From: Phyllobacterium chamaecytisi
Lineage (GTDB): Bacteria; Pseudomonadota; Alphaproteobacteria; Rhizobiales; Rhizobiaceae
Direction: 5' to 3'
Assembly: GCF_020164455.1 (NCBI RefSeq)
Contig: NZ_JAIQWW010000008.1
Coordinates: 1 to 64,000, forward strand
Length of the DNA: 64,000 nt
Shown here: in pieces, positions 1 through 8,696 of the stretch
Position numbering within the stretch: the first letter of the stretch is position 1
Layout: the number at the start of each line of letters is the position of its first letter
Notes under the pieces: model-generated
What the model was told of the DNA's origin: nothing
The model's input: the letters and a program-made list of their open reading frames with translations, nothing else
Database searches by the model: none
Made by a program: the position numbers and the translations under genes

Positions 1-564
1 GGCTTCCGACGAACCGCCAAAATAGAGCGGTGGGTGAGGCGTCTGATGCGGAGGAAAGAGCAGCCGCCCATCCTCGATTTTGAAATGCTTTCCCGTAAAT
101 TCCACTGTTTCGCCGCGGAGCACAGCTTTGTAGATATCCAGGAACTCGCGCGTTACTTCATAGCGTTCGTCATGCGAGAGGAAGATGCCGTCGCCCTTGT
201 TCTCCACCGGGTCGCCGCCGGTGACAACATTGATCAGTAATCGCCCCGCGGAAATGCGATCGAGCGTTGCTGTCATGCGCGCTGCCAGTGTCGGCGATTG
301 CAGGCCGGGACGCACGGCAACCAGGAAGCGCAACCGCTCGGTCAGTGGTACCAGGGCCGAGGCGACAACCCAGCTGTCCTCGCAGCTGCGGCCGGTCGGC
401 AACAGCACACCATAGTAGCCGAGTGTATCGGCGGCCTGCGCTACCTGTTTGAGATAGGGAAGGTCAACGGCTCTGCCTCCCTCCGAGGTGCCGAGATATC
501 GGCTGTCGCCGTGGGTGGGCAGAAACCAGAGAACCTTGATTTTATCTGAAACAGCGATGGTCAT
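1..564 (-). CDS. ssuD: Alkanesulfonate monooxygenase SsuD, N-terminal part (runs off the window)
   Basis: The minus strand is open from an ATG at 564 to the window edge, giving 188 residues without a stop. The protein starts [20 protein letters not shown] and continues with [13 protein letters not shown] and [18 protein letters not shown], which are characteristic of the FMNH2-dependent two-component alkanesulfonate monooxygenase of the bacterial luciferase-like (LLM) family. The family releases sulfite from alkanesulfonates in the cytoplasm during sulfur starvation. An AAAGGA ribosome binding site lies at a suitable distance upstream of the ATG. About half of the roughly 390-residue protein is visible, so completeness cannot be judged. 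A related LLM monooxygenase with another substrate is possible. Confidence 0.85.
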   Translation of the reverse strand, partial: MTIAVSDKIKVLWFLPTHGDSRYLGTSEGGRAVDLPYLKQVAQAADTLGYYGVLLPTGRSCEDSWVVASALVPLTERLRFLVAVRPGLQSPTLAARMTATLDRISAGRLLINVVTGGDPVENKGDGIFLSHDERYEVTREFLDIYKAVLRGETVEFTGKHFKIEDGRLLFPPHQTPHPPLYFGGSSEA

Positions 565-1397
565 CGTCAATCCTTTGGAGCTTCAGGAAGCAATCTTGTA
601 CGAGGTGGGTGGAGTTGAGCGAGCCGAACGTGACCGAAATCATCCTTGTGAATTAATCGCCCGTCCGATCGCGACCCGAAACGAAAGGATAAGTTGGCAG
701 CGAGCGGCGAAGAAGAAAAGATTTGCTAATCTCTTGGCTTGGGCCGAATTCCAATTTTCAAAATGGCGACAATACTTGAGTCCCGAAAATCCTTACAATT
801 GATCCGGATCGTGAGGGTGCAGAATTCGATTCCCACCGGCTGAACCGGCCCAGGTACATAGAAACTGGTTTGAAGGTCAGTTTTATCGTCGCTGCGCGCT
901 GAGACAAACCAGGCTGCCAAACCAATTCAAAACTCAGCGCGCAACCCACTCTTCTTAAAGCCGCGACGCCAGACCATCAAACCCGCGACGTGATGCGGTG
1001 CTGCGCTGCCGAAAATGGCTCCGCACCGCAGTCCGCCGCTACCGACCCAAACACCGCTGAAGAACTCAGAATAGAATAAAACCTTGGGGGCATGGTCGAT
1101 CCCGGGAGCTCAATTGAATCATCTGTTGCTAATCGGCAACATGCGCGCCCGTTAATCAATGAGTTCTTCACCACCCAAGTCGACGCGCGTTCTAGCCCAA
1201 GCAGGCTCGATCGCTGCCCGCTATCGGATCGTCATGTTGACCCTGCGACGTCGTGCGAAAGAGGAACGGACAGACGTGGCGGGTTGAACAACTTCGGCTG
1301 AGTGCCGATTAGCGCGCACCTGGACGAGCACCCCGAGTCACTAAGGCGACAGACGGGATAACGTCTGCAAAGTGCGAATGCAAAGGAGGGCCGCCGA
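565..1397. other. Gene-free stretch between ssuD and the XRE gene
   Basis: No reading frame here has a convincing start, codon bias or recognisable protein. Short frames exist on both strands but none has a good ribosome binding site or a family motif. The part next to 564 should hold the ssuD promoter. A strong AAAGGAGG at 1381-1388 belongs to the next gene. I see no RNA gene or repeat. Confidence 0.5.
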
Positions 1398-1646
1398 GTG
1401 ACTTGCAGACCAAATTCCGAAGACCTCAATAGGGAAATCGGCCAACGACTTCGGGAGCTCCGGTTACTCGCTGGCATGACCCAGCAAGGACTCGGAACCG
1501 CAATTGGCGTTTCATACGTGCAGATTCAAAAGTATGAAAATGGCGAGAACCGTATAGCGGTCTCGACATTGATCTTTATTTGCCAAGCGCTGAATTCGGA
1601 TCCTATGGATTTTATTGGCCGCTACTTCGAGATGGATAGATGCTGA
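1398..1646 (+). CDS. Small XRE-family helix-turn-helix regulator
   Basis: This is an 82-residue protein with a GTG start at 1398, chosen because AAAGGAGG lies 9 bases upstream. Residues about 12-70 form a Cro/CI-type HTH domain (IGQRLRELRLLAGMTQQGLG, then IGVSYVQIQKYENGENRIAV). There is no room for a sensor domain, so it is a minimal DNA-binding protein. It lies directly upstream of, and in the same direction as, the beta-glucan operon that starts at 1783, so it may control that operon or only be a neighbour. The family assignment is clear; the target is inference. Confidence 0.8.
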   Translation: MTCRPNSEDLNREIGQRLRELRLLAGMTQQGLGTAIGVSYVQIQKYENGENRIAVSTLIFICQALNSDPMDFIGRYFEMDRC

Positions 1647-1782
1647 GGGGCGGGGATAACTACTCATCCCCAGTTCGCGGGTTACCACTTCAGTGTGACT
1701 CAACTCTACGCAAGAGTGTGAGCGAGAGCGACAATTTTTTAGTCGCAACAGCTTTGGCAACTGGGATCACTGGGAATCGAAT

Positions 1783-3015
1783 ATGATCTGGAATCACCGT
1801 CTTCTGCGCGTCGCCGTTGGGCTATTGCTCCTCGGACTGGTGCTTGTTGTTCTGTTGCCTGGCCTCACCGGTTATACAAGCCTCGATGGAACCGTGAATG
1901 CCCGTTTTGCCATCATTAACGCGCCCATTGACGGCACGATCGCCCAGGCAACGCCGAAGGTCGGTACGCCGCTTGTCGAAGGAAGGCCACTTCTACAAAT
2001 TCATAACGAGCGCGTAAACCGAGCGGTCCTGGCCGCTCTGAGCGCCGAGCGCAAGACCGCGCTCGACCGGGTCACAGCGCTTCGTCGCGAACGTAGTGAG
2101 TTGGCACAGCTTCGCGACGATTTGTCCACCCGCCTGGATATTTATAAAGAAGCGACAATAGCGAGTATCCAGCAGGATATTTCGATCCTGCGCAAGCGCG
2201 TCGAAACCTCAGAGGCCCAGAATGTCGCAGCGCAAGCTGATCTCAAACGTCGTCGCCAACTAGGATCGCAGGGGATCGTTTCTAAAAATATCGTTGAACT
2301 TGCCCGGGCGGCAGAAATCACGGCAACCGGACAAGTGACGATTAGCAACATGAGCGTCGAGCAGCTCGAACAGAAGCTGGAGGCCTTACGGAAAGGCGTT
2401 TTCGTCGCGGGCGATGGCCAGAACGACGTACCGTATTCACGCCAGAAGCAAGATGAAGTCATCGTGCGCATCGGCGATATCGATACGCGCATTGCGGAAA
2501 ACGAAACCCGGGCTGCGCAGATTGAGAAACAGATGGTCGAGGAAGAAAAACGTGTTGAGAGCCTCGAAACCGCAATCGTCCCTGTTCCCTTTGACGGCGT
2601 TGTCTGGCGCAGCAGTGTAATCAACGGCTCCAACGTCATCCTCAACAATGAACTCATGCGAATCCTCGATTGCCGTGAGCTGTTTGTCGACATCCTCGTT
2701 CCTGAAATCGACTACGATGAGATTTTTCCCGGACGGGAGGCGCAAATACGGCGTCTTGGACGTGGCGATGTCTTGAAGGGCACGGTCCTGTCGGTACGCG
2801 GTAGCGCAGCCGTCGTCGAGGAAAATGCTCTGGCGGCGAATTTGCCGGCAACCAAAGAGCGCAATGCTCGCATCAGGGTTGGCCTGGCTCCATCGGCTCT
2901 CAACACCGACTCGGCTAATTTCTGCCAGGTTGGGCGCTCCGTCCAAGTGCGTTTTGCCAAACGCAGTGTCAAATGGACACGCTGGTTGGAAGGCCTATGG
3001 TTCAGCATCTCGTAG
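1783..3015 (+). CDS. bgsB: HlyD-like membrane fusion protein of mixed-linkage beta-glucan export (BgsB-like)
   Basis: 410 residues: one N-terminal membrane segment (about 8-30), a first half of a biotinyl-lipoyl-like domain (IINAPIDGTIAQ), a long charged coiled-coil region (about 80-290), and a beta-rich C-terminus beginning IVPVPFDGVVWRS. This is the architecture of HlyD/Alg44-type periplasmic adaptors. The gene overlaps the following cellulose-synthase-like glycosyltransferase by about 40 bases, an arrangement known for bgsBA of Sinorhizobium meliloti, where BgsB is needed for a linear (1-3)(1-4)-beta-glucan whose synthesis c-di-GMP activates. The symbol rests on this pairing and domain layout; identity of the polymer is inference. 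Confidence 0.75.
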   Translation: MIWNHRLLRVAVGLLLLGLVLVVLLPGLTGYTSLDGTVNARFAIINAPIDGTIAQATPKVGTPLVEGRPLLQIHNERVNRAVLAALSAERKTALDRVTALRRERSELAQLRDDLSTRLDIYKEATIASIQQDISILRKRVETSEAQNVAAQADLKRRRQLGSQGIVSKNIVELARAAEITATGQVTISNMSVEQLEQKLEALRKGVFVAGDGQNDVPYSRQKQDEVIVRIGDIDTRIAENETRAAQIEKQMVEEEKRVESLETAIVPVPFDGVVWRSSVINGSNVILNNELMRILDCRELFVDILVPEIDYDEIFPGREAQIRRLGRGDVLKGTVLSVRGSAAVVEENALAANLPATKERNARIRVGLAPSALNTDSANFCQVGRSVQVRFAKRSVKWTRWLEGLWFSIS

Positions 3016-4997
3016 TCCTTGCACCAACCATTCTCGTGGTTGCTTTTTTCCTGCTCGGCCCTTTCAACTGGTCGCGCCACCATACGTGGACCCGGACAGT
3101 CACATGTATTTTCGTATTCGCCGTGGCGGCCCGCTACTTGTGGTGGCGCTTTACGGAGACCGTTCTGCCCTACCCGAACGATGGCGGCAATTTTTACTGG
3201 GTCTGGTTTGTCTTTGTCGTTGAAGTTCTGGCTTTTTCCGAAGTTATCCTGTTCCTCATATTGATGAGCCGGTACGTGGATAGAAGCGCCGAAGCTGACG
3301 CGCTTGCACCAGCGTTCTTTGGCGGACATCAACGGGATTTGCCGACAGTCGATGTTTTCATTCCAACGTATAATGAACCGTTGGACGTCCTGGAACGGAC
3401 GATCATTGGCGCGCTTGCCCTCGACTACCCCAAAGACAAACTGAGGGTCTACGTCCTCGACGACATGCGCCGCGACTGGCTGAAAGTCTATTGTGAGGAA
3501 AAGGGGGCTATTCACATCACACGGCCTGACAACTCCCATGCCAAAGCCGGCAACATGAACAATGGCCTGAAGGTCAGCTCAGGTGATTTTGTTGCAATAT
3601 TCGATGCGGATTTCGTCCCCTACCGTCACTTTTTGCAGCGCACATTGCCTCTATTTATCGATCCGGGCATTGGCATCGTGCAAACCCCACAGCACTTCTT
3701 CAATGTCGATCCGGTACAATCTAATCTTGGCCTTGAGAACATCTGGCCGGACGAGCAACGCCTCTTTTTCGATGAGATGGCGCCAAGCCGCGATGCCTGG
3801 GATGTCAGCTTCTGTTGCGGATCGTGCTCAATTGCACGACGTGAGGCGCTGGACACCATTGGTGGCTTCCCAACTGAATCGATTACGGAGGATTTGCTGA
3901 GCACACTCTCCATGCTCAACAAGGGCTACAAGACGCGTTATCTTAACGAACGCCTGTCGATGGGACTCGCCGCAGAGAATTTGACAGGCTATTTCATTCA
4001 GCGCGAGCGTTGGTGCCAGGGAGGTATCCAGACTCTCTATCTTCACAATGGTCCCTTGCGTGGTCCGGGATTGTCGCTGTTTCAGCGGATCATGTTTCTG
4101 CCAATGTCCTGGATTGTTCAGTATCCCGTGCGCTTGACCATATTGATTGTGCCGGTGGTCTATCTCTGGATCGGCGCCCTTCCCTTGTATTTCACCAGCG
4201 TTTCGGAATATCTGTCGCATCAGCTACCAGTTCTCGCCGCCTATTTTCTGCTGATGATATGGATTACGCCGACGCGCTATTTGCCTGTCGTATCAAGCGC
4301 TATCGGCACATTTGCAACCTTTCGCATGCTGCCGACTGTCGTTTCCAGCCTCATTCGGCCTTTCGGCAAACCCTTCAAGGTTACCCCCAAGGGCACCGGC
4401 AATGAGGAAAACCGTTTTGACAAATACACCTTCGCCTGGATTGCTGCCCTGCTCGCCATTACCGCTATCGGTCTTTTGCTGAACATCATGCCTGAATGGA
4501 TTGACAGGGGTAGCCAGTTTTCCCTCGTTGCAGGCTGCTGGTCAGTCATAAACATTGTTGTACTCGTCATTGCTTCCCTGATCTGTTTCGAAAAGCCGCG
4601 CCGGCTGTTCCACGCGTTCAAGGTGGAAGAGACTGTGCGCCTCGATGGCGTTTCCGGCAATCTGGTCAGTCTCGCGCTCGATAAAGCCGTCGTTGCGGTC
4701 CCCGGTGGGACACTCTTCGCATCAAAGGCGATCACGCTTGCGCTCAACGGGTTTGAGGCTTTCCAGGTGGAACTCAGGCAAATTACACGGCGGAGAAGAG
4801 CCATAAGCCGTCCTGGCGACAAGCTGAAAGACTATCTGCATCTTCATTTTGAGCCAATCGGGTCGACACGCGATCAACTCATTCTCAAGCTCTATACGGG
4901 TAACTATTCTCAGGACGTGCCCGAAATCGACAAAACGGCCGTATCTCTCGGCTTGCTGCTCCGAGCTTTCGGACGAACACGATCCTTTAAAACATAA
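2973..4997 (+). CDS. bgsA: Family 2 glycosyltransferase, mixed-linkage beta-glucan synthase (BgsA-like)
   Basis: A 674-residue inner-membrane processive synthase. N-terminal membrane helices are followed by a GT-A catalytic domain with IPTYNEP, LDD (near residue 160), DADF (near 209), TED (near 304) and QRERW (near 342), the D,D,D,QxxRW set of cellulose-synthase-like enzymes. Several further helices follow, then a cytoplasmic tail of about 130 residues. In S. meliloti BgsA the tail is the region linked to c-di-GMP response and has no PilZ domain; none is visible here. The start at 2973 overlaps bgsB. An in-frame ATG at 2997 would give 666 residues and cannot be excluded. It is co-transcribed with bgsB. 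Confidence 0.8.
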   Translation: MDTLVGRPMVQHLVVLAPTILVVAFFLLGPFNWSRHHTWTRTVTCIFVFAVAARYLWWRFTETVLPYPNDGGNFYWVWFVFVVEVLAFSEVILFLILMSRYVDRSAEADALAPAFFGGHQRDLPTVDVFIPTYNEPLDVLERTIIGALALDYPKDKLRVYVLDDMRRDWLKVYCEEKGAIHITRPDNSHAKAGNMNNGLKVSSGDFVAIFDADFVPYRHFLQRTLPLFIDPGIGIVQTPQHFFNVDPVQSNLGLENIWPDEQRLFFDEMAPSRDAWDVSFCCGSCSIARREALDTIGGFPTESITEDLLSTLSMLNKGYKTRYLNERLSMGLAAENLTGYFIQRERWCQGGIQTLYLHNGPLRGPGLSLFQRIMFLPMSWIVQYPVRLTILIVPVVYLWIGALPLYFTSVSEYLSHQLPVLAAYFLLMIWITPTRYLPVVSSAIGTFATFRMLPTVVSSLIRPFGKPFKVTPKGTGNEENRFDKYTFAWIAALLAITAIGLLLNIMPEWIDRGSQFSLVAGCWSVINIVVLVIASLICFEKPRRLFHAFKVEETVRLDGVSGNLVSLALDKAVVAVPGGTLFASKAITLALNGFEAFQVELRQITRRRRAISRPGDKLKDYLHLHFEPIGSTRDQLILKLYTGNYSQDVPEIDKTAVSLGLLLRAFGRTRSFKT

Positions 4998-4999
4998 TA

Positions 5000-5145
5000 T
5001 ACCAGCCGATAAGGGCATTGGTCGAAGACAGGAAAACCGCACGGAAAAATTTTAACTCTAAATGGCCCAGTTTTACGGGATCAGATCAAAAACCGCCGCG
5101 CCTCTGGTCGCTCCTCGATGAAAGTTCAGTGGCAGGTCAGTTCCG
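5000..5145. other. Foreign sequence replacing the 3' part of the phosphodiesterase gene
   Basis: Similarity between the truncated phosphodiesterase gene and its full-length paralogue stops at base 5146. Read on the minus strand, what follows begins, after a few bases, with TGACCTGCCACTG at 5139 and turns AT-rich (AGTTAAAATTTTT near 5050). It does not resemble the paralogue. A TGACCTGCC terminus is reminiscent of IS3-family ends in rhizobia, so an insertion followed by deletion is plausible, but no transposase sequence or second end is present. The element assignment is weak; the break in homology is directly visible. Confidence 0.35.
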
Positions 5146-5527
5146 AGCGTGTCGTGCCAGGTGTGTTGGTGGCCAACACGGCCATGCTGAGCCCAGTCGC
5201 AGCGAGGATCTGGCTAAGCGTCGGCACAGACATCAGTCTTGCACCGCTTTCCAGGTCGAGCTTGCGCAGGAGCACGGCGTCTGACGTATCGATGTAGCGC
5301 GGCGGTTTAACAGACCGGTCGATGTACTGGTTTCCCACCATGCCATGGGGCCCTGTCGTGGCACCGGTAACAAGACTAGGGAAGGCCGAGCGGGTTTCGC
5401 TGGGGTAGATCGTCCGATGCTCCGACAGCGTAGCGCCCAGGGACTGTAAGCGGCAGAGGTTCGGCGTCAAGTCGGAAGAGACGAGGTCGGGGCGCAGGCC
5501 GTCGAAGCTGATGATGAGAAATCGCAT
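5126..5527 (-). pseudogene. Truncated NPP/alkaline-phosphatase-fold phosphodiesterase (cassette 1 copy)
   Basis: The 133-residue frame starts MRFLIISFDGLRPDL and holds the first metal Asp (residue 9) and the nucleophile segment YPSETRSAFPSLVTG (Thr45). Residues 1-127 differ at only 15 positions from the 490-residue phosphodiesterase at 44305-45777, about 88 percent identity. After TTR the sequence becomes SELTCH and stops. All later metal ligands (EPD..SH, SDHGH, GVHGG) are missing, so the product cannot be active. It is the last gene of ABC cassette 1, the position held by the intact phosphodiesterases in cassettes 2 and 3. The homology also covers about 110 bases upstream of the start. Confidence 0.9.
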
Positions 5528-5638
5528 GTTGTGTTAACTCTTGTTGCCGAGGTGGTTGCGTAGGAATGCGTCAGTCGCAAATCAACAGTTCGTGCGACAA
5601 TGTCCAACCAGCGTCCACTGATTGCGCCGACAGTAAAC
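5146..5638 (-). repeat. Duplicated segment shared with 44191-44686
   Basis: This stretch, read on the minus strand, matches 44191-44686 on the plus strand with scattered mismatches. It covers about 110 bases upstream of the phosphodiesterase start (both begin GTTTACTGTCGGC) and the first 127 codons. The upstream part diverges more than the coding part. This shows that a 5' leader was copied together with the gene and marks a recombination boundary in one of the two cassettes. Confidence 0.75.
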
Positions 5639-5685
5639 TGGTCTTCGAGCTTGAATGCGCCGAGGCCGCGAATATACCAGAGCAC

Positions 5686-6821
5686 TCATACCGCCGCCGA
5701 GAGCTCGTCTGCCGCGGCCGAGGCGGAAAACCGCGTCGGTCTGTAGGCCTCGAAATCCGCCGACGTTTTGCCATGCAGGATTTCTTGTACTGCGGCGCGG
5801 CCGTCCAGCGGGCTCAGCGAAATTCCGGAATGCATGACCGCAAGATGGTAGCCAGCAACACCCGGCAGGGAGCCAAAAACGGGCTTTCCGTCGGCAGGAT
5901 AAGGTCTGACGGTGATCCTCACCGACGCGATCCTGACATCCCGCACGGTCGGAAGAACGGTTTCCACCAATCTTGCGATTTCCTCAGCGCCTTCCTTCCC
6001 CGCATCCGGCGCGTGGATATCATTGAGCATCTGATCAGCGGACTTTGCATGTAGAAGCAGACGGCCCGCGCCCTCCGGCTTGATATAGATCTTCGGCGCC
6101 TTGATGACCCTGCTGATATTGCTGCGGGTCACGTCTGTGGTCACAGTCATTCCCGGTCGCCAATCCAGCGGGACGGAATATCCGAGGCGAATTCCAATGG
6201 CGTTACATGCGCGGCCGGCGCAATTGATGACATAGTCGGCTTCCAGTTCGAGGCCGTCACCAAGCCTTACACCTGCGACCCGACCCGACCGTTCCAGGAG
6301 ATCTGCGACTCGGGCTTCGACAAGGGTCGCCCGCGGCGCTCGGCTTCGCGCATAAGCACGTGGCGGTACACGGCGGTATCGACAGCGCCGTCCGTCGGAT
6401 AATAAACGACTTCGCAGCCTTCCAGACTGGATCGGGAAACGTCCGGCTCCAGGGCAAGCACCTCGTCGGCACTCAACACCTCGATCGGGTGGCCGTATGA
6501 ACGCAGCCGATCGAGGCGTGCGGCATGGTCCTTTGCCTTTTCGGTATTAGCCGGCCACCATTCGAGAGCTCCGGTGAGCCTTAACCAGTTCGCATGGCCG
6601 ATCTCGTCGCCGAGTGCACGATGAGCCGCGTTTCCACGCATCACGAAACGGTAATAATCCACGGGACTTTTGTCGTGGCAATTCAGCCAGGCAAAACTGG
6701 CTAGGGTCGCTCCACCCCGCAACTCCTCGGGATCAACGACCGTAGCGCTCGCACCCTCTTTGGCCAAATGATAGGCAACGGAGCAGCCGATTGCCGCCGC
6801 TCCGATAACAATTATTCTCAT
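5686..6821 (-). pseudogene. DadA-like FAD-dependent amino-acid/amine oxidoreductase, frameshifted
   Basis: Two frames together make one protein. The N-terminal part (6821 to 6267, 184 residues) starts MRIIVIGAAAIGCSVAYHLA, an FAD-binding Rossmann motif with Ala in place of the central Gly. The C-terminal part, readable through to 5686, contains YVINCAGRACNAIGIRLG and GVAGYHLAVMHSGISLSP, the second FAD contact of the glycine/D-amino-acid oxidase family. A one-base deletion near 6330, within CGCCGCGGGCGACCC, breaks the frame; restoring it reads RRGATLVEARVADLLERSG. It follows the ABC permeases of cassette 1 and may have oxidised the imported amino compound. A sequencing error cannot be excluded. 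Confidence 0.8.
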
Positions 6822-6891
6822 TTGTGAAACCCTGCGATCTGTTTGATCCTCTTGCCGCTGATACGGCTGCAGCCTCCGCTGCGTTCCCGCA

Positions 6892-7758
6892 TCACTGCAG
6901 TCCCTTGTCCAGCCGGTCGCGCAGCCAGTCGCCCAACAAACTGATCGCGAGCGTCGTCGTGACGATCAGCACAGCAGGCGCAAACATGATCCAGGGCGCA
7001 CGGGTCATATACTCCCGGCCATAGCCCACCATATTGCCGAGGCTCGTCAGCGGGGGCTGAACGCCAAGGCCCAGAAAGGACAAACTGCTTTCCATGAGGA
7101 TGATCTCCGGGAAGGTCAGCGTCATGGAAACAATGAGCGTCGATGAGATATTCGGCAGGATATGCCGCAGATATACCCGCGTCGGACTCGCGCCCAATTG
7201 ACGGACAGCGCCGGCGTAGCCTTGCGCACTGGCTGAGATCGCAAGCCCGCGAGAGATCCGGGCATACCGCTCCCAGCCGTAGAATCCCATCAGTCCAATG
7301 AACAACGGTAAAGCGTTGCCGAAAAACGCAAGCACCGAGAGCGAAAGGATGAGGAAAGGCATGGCCGCCTGGAAGTCGGCGAGCATGAGGATGAACTGCT
7401 CGATGCGACCGCGAAAGTGAGCCGCAGCAAAGCCCATGGTCGTGCCGAAGCAAGCCGAGATCAGCGTTGCCCCCAAAGCGACCAGAACCGAGATACGAAC
7501 GGAGACGATCAGTCGCGACAGGATATCGCGTCCCAGTTCGTCCGTTCCAAGCAGATGCTGCGGGTGGAATGGCGAGGCCAGCCGGTTGGGTAGATCAAGA
7601 GCGGTGTACTGATACGGGGCGATCTGGTCGGCGAGCAGCGCTACACCGACGACAAAAACAATCCAGAGCACGCTGGCGATAACCAAGAATGGGATCCGGC
7701 GGTTGGTGTTCTTCCGCGTGCCAGCTGCCGTTTCGCTCACTTTTTCCATCATGATCAT
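6892..7758 (-). CDS. Opp/Dpp-type ABC permease, DppC-like (cassette 1)
   Basis: 288 residues with an N-terminal membrane segment followed by a five-helix BPD_transp_1 core. The motif LLGTDELGRDILSRLI in the N-terminal third is typical of DppC/OppC, and LESSLSFLGLGVQPPLTSLG is the EAA-like coupling region. It starts 2 bases after the stop of the DppB-like gene and pairs with it to form the inner-membrane channel. Several ATG codons cluster at the start (MIMMEK), so the exact first residue is uncertain. The equivalents in the other cassettes lie at 43244-44155 and 61073-61957. Confidence 0.9.
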   Translation of the reverse strand: MIMMEKVSETAAGTRKNTNRRIPFLVIASVLWIVFVVGVALLADQIAPYQYTALDLPNRLASPFHPQHLLGTDELGRDILSRLIVSVRISVLVALGATLISACFGTTMGFAAAHFRGRIEQFILMLADFQAAMPFLILSLSVLAFFGNALPLFIGLMGFYGWERYARISRGLAISASAQGYAGAVRQLGASPTRVYLRHILPNISSTLIVSMTLTFPEIILMESSLSFLGLGVQPPLTSLGNMVGYGREYMTRAPWIMFAPAVLIVTTTLAISLLGDWLRDRLDKGLQ

Positions 7759-7760
7759 TC

Positions 7761-8696
7761 TCAGTGTCCTCCGGTGGAGTTGGCTTCGGCCAGGCGCGGG
7801 TCGAGGAAGCCGTAGAGAAAGTCCACGATGAGATTAGAAAGCACCATTGCGACGGCGACCAGCAGGAGAATGCATTGCACGACCGCCAGGTCGCGCGCAG
7901 TCACCGATACCACTAGCAGATTGCCAAGGCCCGGCCATGAGAACACGCTCTCGACCACGACTGCACCCGCGATCAGATTGCCAACCATGAAGCCGACAAT
8001 GGTAACGGTAGGAATTGCGGCGTTCGGCAGGGCGTGACCACGCACCACCGCAGCCCAGGGAATTCCCTTGGCGCTGGCAGTGCGGATATAGGGCTGCCCC
8101 AGCACCTCCAGCATCGCGCTTCGCACGAAGCGGGCGAGTACGGCAGCGCCGCCAACGCCGAGAGTGATGATCGGGAGGATGAGATGCTGCAGGCTGCCCG
8201 TCCCGCCGGTCGGCAACCACGCAAACCAGATTGCAAGAACTTGAACCAGGACGAGGCCGAGAACAAAGCTTGGTACGGTATAGCCTGCGACCGCCGTGAC
8301 CATAACGGCGCGGTCGATGGCGCTGTCCCGGTGCAAAGCGGCATAGATACCGGCTGGAATGCCGATGGCCAGCTTCATCAGAAGCGCAGGCAGGGTCAGC
8401 ATGAGCGTTGCCGGGATGCGTCCCAGGACAAGGTCTAGCGCGGGCCCGCCGCCACGCATCGAGCGCCCGAGTTCGCCATGAAGGATCGCTGCGAAGTAAT
8501 GTAGATATTGCGCCCAGAGAGGCTGATCGAGACCCCATTCCCGGCGAAAGGCGGCCATGGCCTCGGGCGAGGCGTCGTCCCCCATGATGCTGCGCGCTGG
8601 ATCTCCGGAAAGCCTGAGCACGAGGAAGGCAAATGTGACCACCAGCGCGATTGTCAGAACGGCACGGAGGATACGGATAGCAGCGAACCGAAGCAT
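7761..8696 (-). CDS. Opp/Dpp-type ABC permease, DppB-like (cassette 1)
   Basis: 311 residues. The protein starts MLRFAAIRILRAVLTIALVV, a membrane segment followed by FLVLRLSGDP, the standard opening of DppB/OppB permeases. The coupling motif is seen in ARFVRSAMLEVLGQPYIRTASAKG, and VFSWPGLGNLL lies near the C-terminus. The start overlaps the stop of the upstream ATPase gene by one base, which implies translational coupling. It forms a heterodimeric channel with the following DppC-like protein. The substrate cannot be told from the permease alone. Confidence 0.92.
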   Translation of the reverse strand: MLRFAAIRILRAVLTIALVVTFAFLVLRLSGDPARSIMGDDASPEAMAAFRREWGLDQPLWAQYLHYFAAILHGELGRSMRGGGPALDLVLGRIPATLMLTLPALLMKLAIGIPAGIYAALHRDSAIDRAVMVTAVAGYTVPSFVLGLVLVQVLAIWFAWLPTGGTGSLQHLILPIITLGVGGAAVLARFVRSAMLEVLGQPYIRTASAKGIPWAAVVRGHALPNAAIPTVTIVGFMVGNLIAGAVVVESVFSWPGLGNLLVVSVTARDLAVVQCILLLVAVAMVLSNLIVDFLYGFLDPRLAEANSTGGH

